Below, one piece after another: positions 19,245 through 26,803 of a stretch of DNA of 64,000 nucleotides. Source of the stretch: Diaminobutyricibacter sp. McL0608 (GTDB taxonomy: Bacteria; Actinomycetota; Actinomycetes; Actinomycetales; Microbacteriaceae); NCBI RefSeq assembly GCF_039613825.1, contig NZ_CP154826.1:1178001-1242000 (forward strand), given 5' to 3'. How positions within the stretch are numbered: the first letter of the stretch is position 1; every line of letters starts with the position of its first letter. Position numbers and translations under genes: made by a program. The notes under the pieces are model-generated. The model saw only the letters and a program-made list of their open reading frames with translations. It did not search any database and was not told the DNA's origin.

Positions 19245-19781
19245 GTGTCCAAGCCCCGAACCCGCCGTGTGCCCGTCGCGATGGCGGCCGGGCAGTCCGG
19301 CGCGGGCAGCTGGCTGAGGGGCATCCGTTTCTCCGGATTCTCGCTCGTGATGATGGGACTGCTGATCGTCGCGGTGGTCATTCTGGCCCCGACGCTTCGA
19401 TCGCTGATCGAACAGCGACAGCAGATCGCCGACCAGCAGGCGACAGTCGACCAACTGAAATCGCAGGTCAGCGACCTCAAATCGCAGCGGGCGCGCTGGA
19501 ACGACCCCAGCTACATCCGCTCCCAGGCTCGGGATCGCCTCTACTACGTCATGCCGGGCGAGATCAGCTACCTCGTGATCGACGACCGTCCGCCGGCTGC
19601 GAAAGCAGCGGAGCAGGGCCCGATCAGCACAAAGATCCAGGCGACGAAGTCCGATTGGGTAGGCTCGCTGTTCGGCTCGTTCATGACGGCCGGGCTGAGC
19701 GACGCCACCCCCGCACAGCTTTCCGGGAGGGGCGGCACCACCCCGCCGACACCGACTCCCACTCCGACACCAGGTAAGTAA
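19245..19781 (+). CDS. Septum formation initiator FtsB/DivIC-like protein
   Basis: 178 residues from the GTG at 19245, selected because GGAGG precedes it; an upstream in-frame ATG at 19188 lacks one. A cytoplasmic Arg-rich start, one TM helix (about 30-50, SLVMMGLLIVAVVILAP), then an extracytoplasmic coiled coil (LIEQRQQIADQQATVDQLKS) ending in DRLYYVMPGE, and a Pro/Thr-rich tail. This is the bitopic divisome protein that links FtsL and FtsQ in septation. It sits between eno and DUF501, the conserved actinobacterial order. Confidence 0.88.
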   Translation: MSKPRTRRVPVAMAAGQSGAGSWLRGIRFSGFSLVMMGLLIVAVVILAPTLRSLIEQRQQIADQQATVDQLKSQVSDLKSQRARWNDPSYIRSQARDRLYYVMPGEISYLVIDDRPPAAKAAEQGPISTKIQATKSDWVGSLFGSFMTAGLSDATPAQLSGRGGTTPPTPTPTPTPGK

Positions 19782-19784
19782 CGC

Positions 19785-20300
19785 ATGACAACCCCACCTT
19801 TCGAGCCCGCCACCGAGCGGGACATCGCAACCGTCTCGGCTCAGCTCGGCCGTCCCGCGCGCAACGTCGTCGGCATCGCCGCCCGCTGCGTCTGTGGCGC
19901 GCCGACCGTCGTCGCCACCGCGCCCCGGCTCGATGACGGAACCCCGTTCCCCACGCTCTACTACCTGAGCCACCCCGCTGCCACGGCCGCGCTGTCGTAC
20001 CTCGAGGCGACCCAGGTGATGAACGAGTTCAACGAACTGCTCGAGAACGAGGAAGAGCTGCGCGCCCACTATGCGGATGCGCACACCGCCTACCTCGCGG
20101 ACCGCGAGTCCATTGCCGTCGTGCCCGAGATCGCGGGCATCTCGGCCGGCGGGATGCCCGCCCGCGTCAAATGCCTTCACGCACTCGGCGCACACGCGCT
20201 CGCGGCCGGCCCCGGCGTCAATCCGATCGGCGATCTCGCCCTGGAGCGCGCGAACTGGTCGCCCTCCATCTGCGAGTGCCTCGACTATTCGGTCGGATGA
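19785..20300 (+). CDS. DUF501 domain-containing protein
   Basis: 171 residues, a conserved actinobacterial protein of unknown function. Typical segments are CVCGAPTVVATAPRLDDGTP with two cysteines, PFPTLYYLSHPAA, and VKCLHALGAHALAAGPGVNP with a third cysteine and two histidines; a metal or nucleotide site is possible but unproven. It begins 3 nt after the ftsB-like stop and its own stop overlaps the next ATG (ATGA), so the three genes are one coupled operon. Confidence 0.88.
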   Translation: MTTPPFEPATERDIATVSAQLGRPARNVVGIAARCVCGAPTVVATAPRLDDGTPFPTLYYLSHPAATAALSYLEATQVMNEFNELLENEEELRAHYADAHTAYLADRESIAVVPEIAGISAGGMPARVKCLHALGAHALAAGPGVNPIGDLALERANWSPSICECLDYSVG

Positions 20301-21553
20301 TCCGGGCGGGTCGCGCCCTCGTCGCGCTGGCAGTCGGTGTCGCCCTCGCTCTGGGCGGTGCCACCGTCGCCCATGCCGACCAGGTGCGCAGCCTCGAATA
20401 CTGGCTGAACGATTACGGCATCTCACAGGCCTGGTCGGCCTCGCGCGGTGCAGGAGTGAAGGTCGCGATCATCGACACGGGTGTCGACGGGACCGTCCCC
20501 GACCTGCGGGGGGCCGTCGTCGGCGGCACTGATGTCTCTGGTATCGGCTCTCCGAACGGCCAGAAGCCGTTGGGTTCCAGCGACGAGTCCGGGCACGGCA
20601 CCTGGGTCGCATCCCTTCTCGCCGGTCGCGGGACCGGTGGTGACAAAGGCGTGATCGGTGTCGCGCCCGACGCATCCATTCTCACCGTCTCCGTCGCTCT
20701 CGGGTCGTCGCCTTCGAGCGTGAGCAGCGACGACCAGATAGCGGATGGGGTGCGCTGGGCCGTCGACAACGGCGCCAAGGTGATCAACATGTCCCTCACT
20801 CGCAACACCCTCGACTGGCCCGAATCGTGGGACACCGCCTTCCAGTACGCGTTCGCCCACGACGTCGTGATCGTCGCCGCGGCAGGGAACCGGGGGAGCG
20901 GGACCACCGAGGTCGGGGCACCGGCGACCATCCCGGGAGTACTGACCGTCGCCGGCGTCGACCGCAACGGGAAGGCCAGCTTCGACGCATCGTCGCAGGG
21001 GATCACCATCGGAGTGTCCGCGCCGAGTGAACAGCTCGTCGGGGCGAACCCAGGCGCCGGGTACGTGCAATGGGAGGGCACGAGCGGGGCGGCACCGCTG
21101 GTGGCCGGTGCGGTCGCTCTCGTCAGGGCTGCGCATCCGGAGCTCAACGCGGCGAACGTCATCAACAGGATCATCTCGACGGCCCGACCGGTCGGATCGG
21201 TGCCGAGCCCCATCTATGGATACGGTCTGCTGAACGCCTACGCGGCCGTCACCGCGAACGTCGCACCGGTCGTCGCGAACCCCATGGGCGACCTGGGACA
21301 GTGGATCCACATCCATCGTCGGGCCCAGTCGACGACACCCTCGCAGGGCGGGCAGGCTCCCGTTCCGACCAGCACTCCACGCGCGCTCCCACCCGACCGG
21401 ACCGTCGCGATCGGGCAGCTAGTGGTGCCCGGATGGGATGCGCTCACCCTGTTCTGGATTCCCTTCACACTGCTCGCAGGATTCATCGTTCTCGTTGCGC
21501 TCGGCGTAACAGGGGCGGTCCTGCATTTCAGGCGAGCGGGTCGCAGGGGGTAG
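20297..21553 (+). CDS. Secreted, membrane-anchored S8 subtilisin-like protease
   Basis: 418 residues from the ATG at 20297, overlapping the DUF501 stop. A signal peptide (ALVALAVGVALALGGATVAHA) is followed by an S8 domain with catalytic D in AIIDTGVDG, H in SGHGTWVASLLAG, and S in EGTSGAAPLVAG. Near the end a proline/threonine linker leads to a TM helix (FTLLAGFIVLVALGVTGAVL) with an Arg-rich cytoplasmic tail. This is the mycosin-like layout, but no type VII secretion genes are nearby. Placement behind DUF501 suggests a conserved but undefined envelope role. Confidence 0.9.
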   Translation: MIRAGRALVALAVGVALALGGATVAHADQVRSLEYWLNDYGISQAWSASRGAGVKVAIIDTGVDGTVPDLRGAVVGGTDVSGIGSPNGQKPLGSSDESGHGTWVASLLAGRGTGGDKGVIGVAPDASILTVSVALGSSPSSVSSDDQIADGVRWAVDNGAKVINMSLTRNTLDWPESWDTAFQYAFAHDVVIVAAAGNRGSGTTEVGAPATIPGVLTVAGVDRNGKASFDASSQGITIGVSAPSEQLVGANPGAGYVQWEGTSGAAPLVAGAVALVRAAHPELNAANVINRIISTARPVGSVPSPIYGYGLLNAYAAVTANVAPVVANPMGDLGQWIHIHRRAQSTTPSQGGQAPVPTSTPRALPPDRTVAIGQLVVPGWDALTLFWIPFTLLAGFIVLVALGVTGAVLHFRRAGRRG

Positions 21554-21591
21554 ATTGTCTCCATACTTTCGTCTTGAGGAGACCGTTCACT

Positions 21592-23013
21592 GTGCCCAAA
21601 ATCCTGATCGTCGGCGGCGGCTATGCCGGGTTCTACACCGCATGGAAGCTTGAGAAGTGGCTGCGCAACGGCGAGGCCGAGGTCACGATGGTCGACCCGC
21701 TCCCGTACATGACGTACCAGCCTTTCCTTCCCGAGGTCGCGGTCGGGTCGATCGAGCCGCGGCACGCGGTCGTCGCGCACCGTCGTCACCTCAAGAAGAC
21801 GCACGTCGTCAGCGGCAAGGTCACCTACATCGACCACGCGAACAAGACCGCGACCGTCGAGCCTCCGGTGGGCGAGCCGTGGCAGCAGGAGTACGACATC
21901 GTCGTGGTGACCGCGGGTGCTGTTTCGCGCACCTTCCCGATCCCGGGTGTCGCCGACCAGGCCATCGGCCTCAAGAACATCGAAGAGGCGATCGCCATCC
22001 GCGACCGCGTCCTCACCAACTTCGACAAGGCGGCGAACCTGCCGGCCGGTCCCGAACGCGACCGGCTCCTCACCTTCGTCGTGGTCGGTGGCGGCTTCGC
22101 CGGCATCGAGATCTTCGCGGAGCTCCGGTCGTTCGCGAGCGCGCTGCTCAAGTTCTACCCGCAGCTGTCGTTCGATGACACGCACTTCCACCTCATCGAA
22201 GCGATGGGCCGAATCATGCCCGAGGTCTCGCTGCCTACCAGCCACTGGGTGATCAAGAACCTCGCCCAGCGCGGCGCCGAGATCCACCTCGACACGCAGC
22301 TCTCGAGCGCGGTCGACGGCGTGATCGAACTCTCCACCGGCGAGAAGTTCGAGACCGACTTGATCGTGTGGACCGCGGGCGTCATGGCGAACCCGAGCAT
22401 CGTGCGTCACACCGACCTCCCGATCGAGGAGCGCGGCCGTCTCCAGGTTCGCGCAGATCTGCGCGTCGGAACCGAAGACGACATCATCAAGGACGCCTGG
22501 GGTGCCGGCGACATCTGCGCCGTGCCCGACCTCACCGGCGGCGGCGTCGGCGGCTACACGGTCCCGAACGCGCAGCACGCCGTCCGTCAGGGCAAGCTGC
22601 TCGCGAAGAACCTCGTCGCAGATATGCGCGGTGAGCTTCCGAAGCAGTACTTCCACAAGAACCTGGGTGCGGTCGCCGGTCTCGGCATCGGCGTCGGCGT
22701 GTTCCAGTCGGGAAAGATCGCGGTCAAGGGCTTCATCGCCTGGCTGATGCACCGCGGCTACCACGGCCTGGCAATGCCCAGCTGGGAGCGCAAGTTCCGC
22801 GTGTTCTGGGGCTGGGTGAACAACTTCCTCCTCGGCCGCGACATCGTCTCGCTCGTTGCGGCGCAGCACCCGCGCTCCGCGTTCGAAGAGTTCGCCGCTC
22901 GTCCTCGCCCGGCCGTTGAGGCCGCGCCAGCCGCGGAGCCGAAGGCCGTCAAGGCACCGGCACGCTCGCGTGCGAAGGCGGCTCAGCCTGCCGAGGTGCC
23001 GGCAGCGAAGTAG
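21592..23013 (+). CDS. ndh: Type II NADH:quinone dehydrogenase (NDH-2)
   Basis: 473 residues from the GTG at 21592, preceded by GAGGAGA. The monotopic respiratory enzyme passes electrons from NADH to quinone through FAD without pumping protons. The FAD site is ILIVGGGYAGFYTAWKLE at the N-terminus; the NADH site is VVVGGGFAGIEIFAEL near residue 165; GAGDICAVPD closes the FAD site. A C-terminal Ala/Pro/Lys-rich extension of about 50 residues is unusual in E. coli Ndh but common in actinobacteria. A strong hairpin terminator follows. Confidence 0.95.
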   Translation: MPKILIVGGGYAGFYTAWKLEKWLRNGEAEVTMVDPLPYMTYQPFLPEVAVGSIEPRHAVVAHRRHLKKTHVVSGKVTYIDHANKTATVEPPVGEPWQQEYDIVVVTAGAVSRTFPIPGVADQAIGLKNIEEAIAIRDRVLTNFDKAANLPAGPERDRLLTFVVVGGGFAGIEIFAELRSFASALLKFYPQLSFDDTHFHLIEAMGRIMPEVSLPTSHWVIKNLAQRGAEIHLDTQLSSAVDGVIELSTGEKFETDLIVWTAGVMANPSIVRHTDLPIEERGRLQVRADLRVGTEDDIIKDAWGAGDICAVPDLTGGGVGGYTVPNAQHAVRQGKLLAKNLVADMRGELPKQYFHKNLGAVAGLGIGVGVFQSGKIAVKGFIAWLMHRGYHGLAMPSWERKFRVFWGWVNNFLLGRDIVSLVAAQHPRSAFEEFAARPRPAVEAAPAAEPKAVKAPARSRAKAAQPAEVPAAK

Positions 23014-23024
23014 TTTTCACGCGA

Positions 23025-23056
23025 GGGCCCGGGCCGACTCAGTCGCCCGGGCCTTT
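23025..23056 (+). terminator. Terminator after ndh
   Basis: GGCCCGGGC (23026-23034) pairs perfectly with GCCCGGGCC (23045-23053), followed by TTT. It lies about 12 nt beyond the ndh stop. Confidence 0.85.
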
Positions 23057-23096
23057 CGCATGTCCCGATCGTGACGATCGATAGCATTGACGACGG

Positions 23097-23170
23097 GCCC
23101 CCATAGCCCAATTGGCAGAGGCAGGCGACTTAAAATCGCCCGAGTGTGGGTTCGAGTCCCACTGGGGGTA
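23097..23170 (+). tRNA. tRNA with UAA anticodon (Leu), class I-like
   Basis: A complete cloverleaf without encoded CCA: acceptor GCCCCCA/TGGGGGT (one G-U at 1-72), D stem GCC/GGC with GG in the loop, anticodon stem GGCGA/TCGCC around loop CTTAAAA (anticodon TAA at 23131-23133), and T stem GTGGG/CCCAC with TTCGAGT. The variable loop is only 5 nt (CGAGT), whereas bacterial leucine tRNAs normally carry a long class II arm. Discriminator base is A, as in leucine tRNAs. Confidence 0.9.
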
Positions 23171-23453
23171 CTTCGAGCTTCCCTTGCGAATCAGCTGTCC
23201 ACGGGCGGCAGGCTACCCAGCGACTGGGACCAGACGACCAGAGCCGAACACTGACGACCGCGAGATCGGGGCGACCCACAAGTGGGGTCAATGGAATGCC
23301 GTCCGCTCCGGCGAGCAGGGCCTCGTCGTTCAGGACCTCGACGAAATAGCGCACTTGGCGGCGAGGATGCGTTTGGCGGCTCACCACTATCGGAACGGCC
23401 ACCGTGGCGAGCAGACCGAGAATCGCAACAACCAACTGCCCTGGATCGTTCAT
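23130..23453 (-). pseudogene. Truncated membrane-anchored hypothetical gene ending in the tRNA
   Basis: Read from the ATG at 23453, the first ~90 codons look real: a TM helix (LVVAILGLLATVAVPIVV), then basic residues and YFVEVLNDEALLAG and AVVSVRLWSSGPSRW, a pattern of widespread N-anchored proteins of unknown function. The frame then runs into the antisense of the tRNA (VPPVGLEPTLGRF) and stops inside the anticodon. The C-terminal part is missing, so this looks like a remnant cut at the tRNA 3' end, as integration and later loss of an element would leave. Confidence 0.5.
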
Positions 23454-23608
23454 CGCTGCAGCTTCCGTCGCACGCGATCATCGTCAACGCACGCGGCAAG
23501 GCGCCCCGTAGCTGAGGTTTGGACGGTGTTCGTCGTTGTGACATGCTCCCGCCAACGACCGCCACCTGTCAACGAGCGGCGCCCGACCGAAAGCGTTCTG
23601 GCCGGGGG
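23454..23608. other. 155-nt gap without recognisable content
   Basis: I see no gene, RNA or clear hairpin here, only low-significance reading frames. Confidence 0.4.
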
Positions 23609-23941
23609 CTATTCGGCGTTAAGCGCCGTAAGGAGCTGGCTCAGCTCGACTGCGTTGCCGTCGAATTCGAGGTTGGATCCGTCGTCGAATTGGAACACTA
23701 CGGTTGCGCGCGCGTCAAAAGGATTGAACTCGAAACTTTGGACGCCTGTCGCGGGCCTGATCTCGTTGCGCGGTGTGGAGCTCTCCGTCTCGTGAAAGCC
23801 GATCCAGTTGTGGCTGATTCCGAGCCAGCCGATTGCTCTCAGTGTTCCGTCCTTGATGAGGTTCACTCCCACGGCGTCTGCGATGAGCATTTCGCCTGAG
23901 GGCAGGACGTCAAGCACGTAGTGCGCGTGGGGATCGGTCAT
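23609..23941 (-). CDS. Hypothetical protein
   Basis: 110 residues, not assigned to a family. The chain looks like an all-beta domain (YVLDVLPSGEMLIADAVG, then ATVVFQFDDGSNLEFDGNAV) with a short C-terminal helix. No signal peptide or TM helix. Expression is supported by a leaderless promoter, TAGAGT 6 nt before the ATG. Together with the truncated gene it forms a small accessory patch beside the tRNA. Confidence 0.65.
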   Translation of the reverse strand: MTDPHAHYVLDVLPSGEMLIADAVGVNLIKDGTLRAIGWLGISHNWIGFHETESSTPRNEIRPATGVQSFEFNPFDARATVVFQFDDGSNLEFDGNAVELSQLLTALNAE

Positions 23942-23947
23942 GCCCGA

Positions 23948-23953
23948 ACTCTA
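23948..23953 (-). promoter_or_regulatory. -10 box of the hypothetical gene (leaderless)
   Basis: Minus-strand TAGAGT, then 6 nt, then the ATG at 23941. No Shine-Dalgarno. Confidence 0.6.
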
Positions 23954-24020
23954 GCGGTGAGTGTTTCTCATAATCCACTGTCGAGGTAAAGTACGTGCCT
24001 TCCGCTGCGAGGATGGAGGC

Positions 24021-24998
24021 ATGCCTGAATCTGTCGACGTTTCGTGGGAACTGGACGGGATCCGGATGGAGGGTACCGTCGTTCGCCCCGACGGTGACGG
24101 CCCATTCCCCGCGGTCGTCCTGGTGGCGGGCAGCGGCCCGACGGACCGGGACTGGTGTTCGCCGATGCTGCCAGGCAGCAATGGCAGCGGTCGCCTGTTC
24201 GCCGAGGCGTTCGCGGACGCGGGCATGGCATCCATCCGCTACGACAAGCGGGCATCGGGCCCGCACGTCATGGAGAACGTCCCGAAGCTCATCGGTAAAT
24301 TGAGCATGCAGTCCCATCTCGACGAGCTGGTCGCCGCCGTCACCGCGCTCACCGAGCAGGACTTCGTCGACGCCTCACGAATCGTCGGGCTCGGTAACAG
24401 TGAGGGCACCATCCATGTGCTCCACTACGTCACCAGTGTTCAGGATGTTCCGTTCGCGGGAGCGGTCCTCGCGGCACCACCCGGTCGCCCGATTCAGACC
24501 GTGCTGCTCTCGCAGCTGGCGCTCCAGGCGACACAGTTCCCCGGCGGTGAGCAACTGATGCCGAAGGTCGAGGAAGCTGTCGCGCGCTACTCGGCCGGTC
24601 AGCCCATGAACCCCGATCCGAGCCTTCCCGACACGGTGAGGATGGTGCTCGCCAGCTTCGAGACCCCGGCGAACCTCCCGTTCGCTCGCGAGTTGTGGGT
24701 CGAGTCGGCGAGCGATTCTCTCGCGCTGGTGGGGATCCCGACTCTGGTCCTGATCGGCGGCAGGGATGTTCAGATCGATCTGCACGCTGACGGGGATCCG
24801 CTCCAGCGCGTCGCGCAGGGGATGAACAACGTGACCTTCGCGTTCCCGCCCAACGCGAACCATGTGTTCAAGGAGGACACGCGGACCCCGGATGAGGTCG
24901 CCGCGTCGCCGGGGAACGGCTACAACGATCCGGGCACGCATCTCGATCCGGAGAGCCTGGACACGATCCTCGGCTGGCTCCGCTCCGTCTTCGACTAG
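24021..24998 (+). CDS. Alpha/beta hydrolase (dienelactone hydrolase/esterase-like)
   Basis: 325 residues from the ATG at 24021 with GGATGGAGG upstream. The fold is seen in FPAVVLVAGSGPTDRDW, the nucleophile elbow GLGNSEGT (serine in GNSEG), and LVLIGGRDVQIDL followed by NANHVFKED with the catalytic histidine. It has no signal peptide and should be cytoplasmic. Related proteins are esterases of the YtmA/BAAT-like type; the substrate is unknown. A monocistronic gene. Confidence 0.85.
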   Translation: MPESVDVSWELDGIRMEGTVVRPDGDGPFPAVVLVAGSGPTDRDWCSPMLPGSNGSGRLFAEAFADAGMASIRYDKRASGPHVMENVPKLIGKLSMQSHLDELVAAVTALTEQDFVDASRIVGLGNSEGTIHVLHYVTSVQDVPFAGAVLAAPPGRPIQTVLLSQLALQATQFPGGEQLMPKVEEAVARYSAGQPMNPDPSLPDTVRMVLASFETPANLPFARELWVESASDSLALVGIPTLVLIGGRDVQIDLHADGDPLQRVAQGMNNVTFAFPPNANHVFKEDTRTPDEVAASPGNGYNDPGTHLDPESLDTILGWLRSVFD

Positions 24999-25034
24999 CT
25001 GCGACCGCCCATTGTCGCCGGAGTAGACCGCGAG

Positions 25035-25040
25035 TAGGGT
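25035..25040 (+). promoter_or_regulatory. -10 box of peptidoglycan-binding gene
   Basis: TAGGGT lies 48 nt before the preferred GTG start at 25089. A start 7 nt downstream would give a leader of about 42 nt containing the GAGGGAAG Shine-Dalgarno. Confidence 0.45.
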
Positions 25041-25088
25041 TTGTCCCGCGACGACGCGACAGTCGGCCGCGTCCGCAGAGGGAAGCGG

Positions 25089-25595
25089 GTGGGGATCGTG
25101 GCAAATCCAGGACAACCGACAATCCAGCAGGGCTCGACGGGGAGCGCCGTCAGGCGGCTGCAGCGGGCGCTTCGCCGAACACCGAATCTCTCCCTCGTGG
25201 TGGACGGAGTTTTCGGGCCGGCCACTCATGCCGCGGTGGTCGACTTCCAGCAGGGCAATCCGCCGCTGGTGGTCGACGGAATCGTGGGGCCGCATACCTG
25301 GGCCAAGTTGCCTGACGGCGGACCCATGCCCGTCCTCTCCCTGACCTCGTCGGGAAATGTGGTGAAGAGCCTGCAGACGGTGCTGACGAACGGCGCCTCC
25401 CAGTGGGGAAACGTGACACCTCAGGGAATCGACGGTATTTTCGGCCCGCACACCGAGGCGTCGGTCATGGCGTTCCAGACGTGGGGGCACGTCATCATCG
25501 ACGGGGTCGTCGGCGACCAGACGTGGAGCGTCTCGCTCCATGCGGCATCCGCAACCCTCGAATCGGAGGTCGGACTGCAGTACGTGATCGGGTGA
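25089..25595 (+). CDS. Protein with two peptidoglycan-binding domains
   Basis: 168 residues from the GTG at 25089 (GAGGGAAG upstream); a second GTG at 25098 is possible. Two PG_binding_1 modules make up nearly the whole protein: one with VRRLQRALRR and VVDGVFGPATHAAVVDFQ, the second with VVKSLQTVL and GIDGIFGPHTEASVMAFQ, then VIIDGVVGDQTW. There is no catalytic domain and no signal peptide, which is odd for a cell-wall binder; it may be exported by another route or act in the cytoplasm. Confidence 0.82.
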   Translation: MGIVANPGQPTIQQGSTGSAVRRLQRALRRTPNLSLVVDGVFGPATHAAVVDFQQGNPPLVVDGIVGPHTWAKLPDGGPMPVLSLTSSGNVVKSLQTVLTNGASQWGNVTPQGIDGIFGPHTEASVMAFQTWGHVIIDGVVGDQTWSVSLHAASATLESEVGLQYVIG

Positions 25596-25606
25596 GCTGC
25601 GGCGCC

Positions 25607-25906
25607 CTAGTGGCGGTTGAGCAGACCGAGGCCCAGGTAGAAGACCCAGAGCGTCTCGAAGTAGAAGAGGACTCCGGCCCAGAAGATCACCAGGTCGGGG
25701 AACCGCGTGGAACTGCCGATCGCACGGGCGCGCTTGGCGACGAGGCTGGCACCGATCATCCCGAACAGCGGAAGGAAGATGCTGAGCACGGCCATCAGGG
25801 TGCTGGCGGTGCTGAGGCCGCCGGTGAGCGGCGCCGCGGGTGCCTCGGTGACGGCGTCGGCTTCGTGCGCGTCGGTCGGGTGCAGGTCAGTCGTCGTTGC
25901 GGCCAT
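25607..25906 (-). CDS. Small two-TM membrane protein
   Basis: 99 residues. A Thr/Ala/Asp-rich N-terminal tail of ~30 residues is followed by two hydrophobic helices (STLMAVLSIFLPLFGMIGAS and VIFWAGVLFYFETLWVFYLG) joined by a basic loop (AKRARAIG). Function unknown. It is convergent with the peptidoglycan-binding gene and leaderless (TAAACT 7 nt upstream). Confidence 0.75.
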   Translation of the reverse strand: MAATTTDLHPTDAHEADAVTEAPAAPLTGGLSTASTLMAVLSIFLPLFGMIGASLVAKRARAIGSSTRFPDLVIFWAGVLFYFETLWVFYLGLGLLNRH

Positions 25907-25913
25907 AAGAGAC

Positions 25914-25919
25914 AGTTTA
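25914..25919 (-). promoter_or_regulatory. -10 box of small membrane protein gene (leaderless)
   Basis: Minus-strand TAAACT lies 7 nt before the ATG at 25906. No Shine-Dalgarno. Confidence 0.55.
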
Positions 25920-25954
25920 GGGCCAGAGACACGCTGTGCTGGACGGGCTCAATG

Positions 25955-25978
25955 ATGGTACCTTGGTAACATGGTAAC
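25955..25978 (+). promoter_or_regulatory. Three tandem octamers over promoter and start codon
   Basis: ATGGTACC, TTGGTAAC and ATGGTAAC follow each other without gaps. The -10 box TACCTT (25959-25964) is inside the first two copies and the ATG start (25971) is the first base of the third. The spacing -10/N6/ATG indicates a leaderless mRNA. Tandem 8-bp sites are typical operators of ribbon-helix-helix repressors, and the gene product begins with such a segment. Confidence 0.65.
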
Positions 25979-26588
25979 AATTGATCGAGTCCAGACCGGC
26001 GTCCGGATCGAACGCCGGATCCTCAAGACTGCGAAGGCGCTCGCCGAGGCGCTCGACATTCCGCTGGGTGAACTGCTCGAGGGCGTGCTGCTCCACTCCT
26101 TCGAGGGCAAGGCTCCGTTCAGCGAGGCCATAATCCACAAGATCGAAGCGCTGAAGTCCGTCTACGACCTCGACCTCACCAGCGCGGATGCGCACCACCT
26201 CGACGAGCCGTCGGCCGACGATGAGCTCGAAGACTTCTACGCGGGCCGGATTCGCACTGCAGGTTTTGCCCACGGCGACCATCTGCGTATGGCTTTCCTC
26301 GCGCTGAACAGGGATTCCTTTCCCGTGGCGTTCGAGCGATACTCCGAGGGCATCCGCCGGCTCGCCGTTCACGCCGGACGGCCCGAGAAATACAACCAGA
26401 CGATCACCGGCGCGTTCCTGTCGGTGATCGCAGAACGCCTGTCCGAGCATCCGCAGACCGACTTCGGAGTCTTCATCGAGGCCAATCCCGACCTGCTCGA
26501 CAAAGCGCTGCTCGACCAGTACTACACGCCGGAACGGCTCGCGTCAGCGCAGGCGAAGTCGATCTACCTGCTTCCCGACCGCAGCTGA
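25971..26588 (+). CDS. Conserved protein with ribbon-helix-helix-like N-terminus and DUF-type C-domain
   Basis: 205 residues. Residues 1-50 (VTIDRVQTGVRIERRILKTA, then AEALDIPLGELLEGVLLHS) read as a strand plus two helices, a ribbon-helix-helix-like DNA-binding unit. From about residue 100 a helical domain begins with GFAHGDHLRMAFLAL and continues FERYSEGIRRLAVHAGRPEK, TGAFLSVIAERL and ANPDLLDKALLDQYYTPE; this matches a widespread bacterial domain of unknown function with an N-terminal histidine pair. The tandem octamers over its start suggest autoregulation. The fusion is unusual. Confidence 0.7.
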   Translation: MVTIDRVQTGVRIERRILKTAKALAEALDIPLGELLEGVLLHSFEGKAPFSEAIIHKIEALKSVYDLDLTSADAHHLDEPSADDELEDFYAGRIRTAGFAHGDHLRMAFLALNRDSFPVAFERYSEGIRRLAVHAGRPEKYNQTITGAFLSVIAERLSEHPQTDFGVFIEANPDLLDKALLDQYYTPERLASAQAKSIYLLPDRS

Positions 26589-26600
26589 CCGACAGATCGG

Positions 26601-26714
26601 TCAGGGACGCTGCTTGCGGTACGGAGCTTTGATGAGTGCGACCAGGCAGGCGATCGCGAGTGTTCCGCCGCCGAGGATCACCAACCAGATGAATGCTTCG
26701 AGCCAACCTTCCAT
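26601..26714 (-). CDS. 37-residue single-TM protein
   Basis: A short gene: MEGWLEAF, then a hydrophobic helix (IWLVILGGGTLAIACLVALI) and a basic end (KAPYRKQRP) before TGA. It is supported by a leaderless promoter, TAGCGT 6 nt before the ATG at 26714, and by the sensible N-out or N-in charge pattern of a small membrane protein. Function unknown. Confidence 0.6.
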   Translation of the reverse strand: MEGWLEAFIWLVILGGGTLAIACLVALIKAPYRKQRP

Positions 26715-26720
26715 GACCAA

Positions 26721-26726
26721 ACGCTA
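26721..26726 (-). promoter_or_regulatory. -10 box of the 37-residue gene (leaderless)
   Basis: Minus-strand TAGCGT, 6 nt, ATG at 26714. Confidence 0.55.
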
Positions 26727-26803
26727 CACCCGAGGCTGAACGCTCCCGCAGAGCCCGCGGCCGAGACTTTCGTGCGCCTTGACGGCGGGCGGATACTGGG
26801 GAG

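Noticed and set aside
20297-21553. Mycosin of a type VII secretion system
   Set aside because: The layout is mycosin-like, but no esx, ecc or PE/PPE-like genes are in the window. Called only as a membrane-anchored S8 protease.
21070-21591. N-terminal extension of ndh through the subtilase gene
   Set aside because: The extension is a shadow frame of the S8 gene. The GTG at 21592 with GAGGAGA and the immediate FAD motif fix the start.
25041-25088. TTG start for the peptidoglycan-binding protein
   Set aside because: The TTG directly abuts the TAGGGT -10 box and would lie before the expected transcription start, so the GTG at 25089 is preferred.
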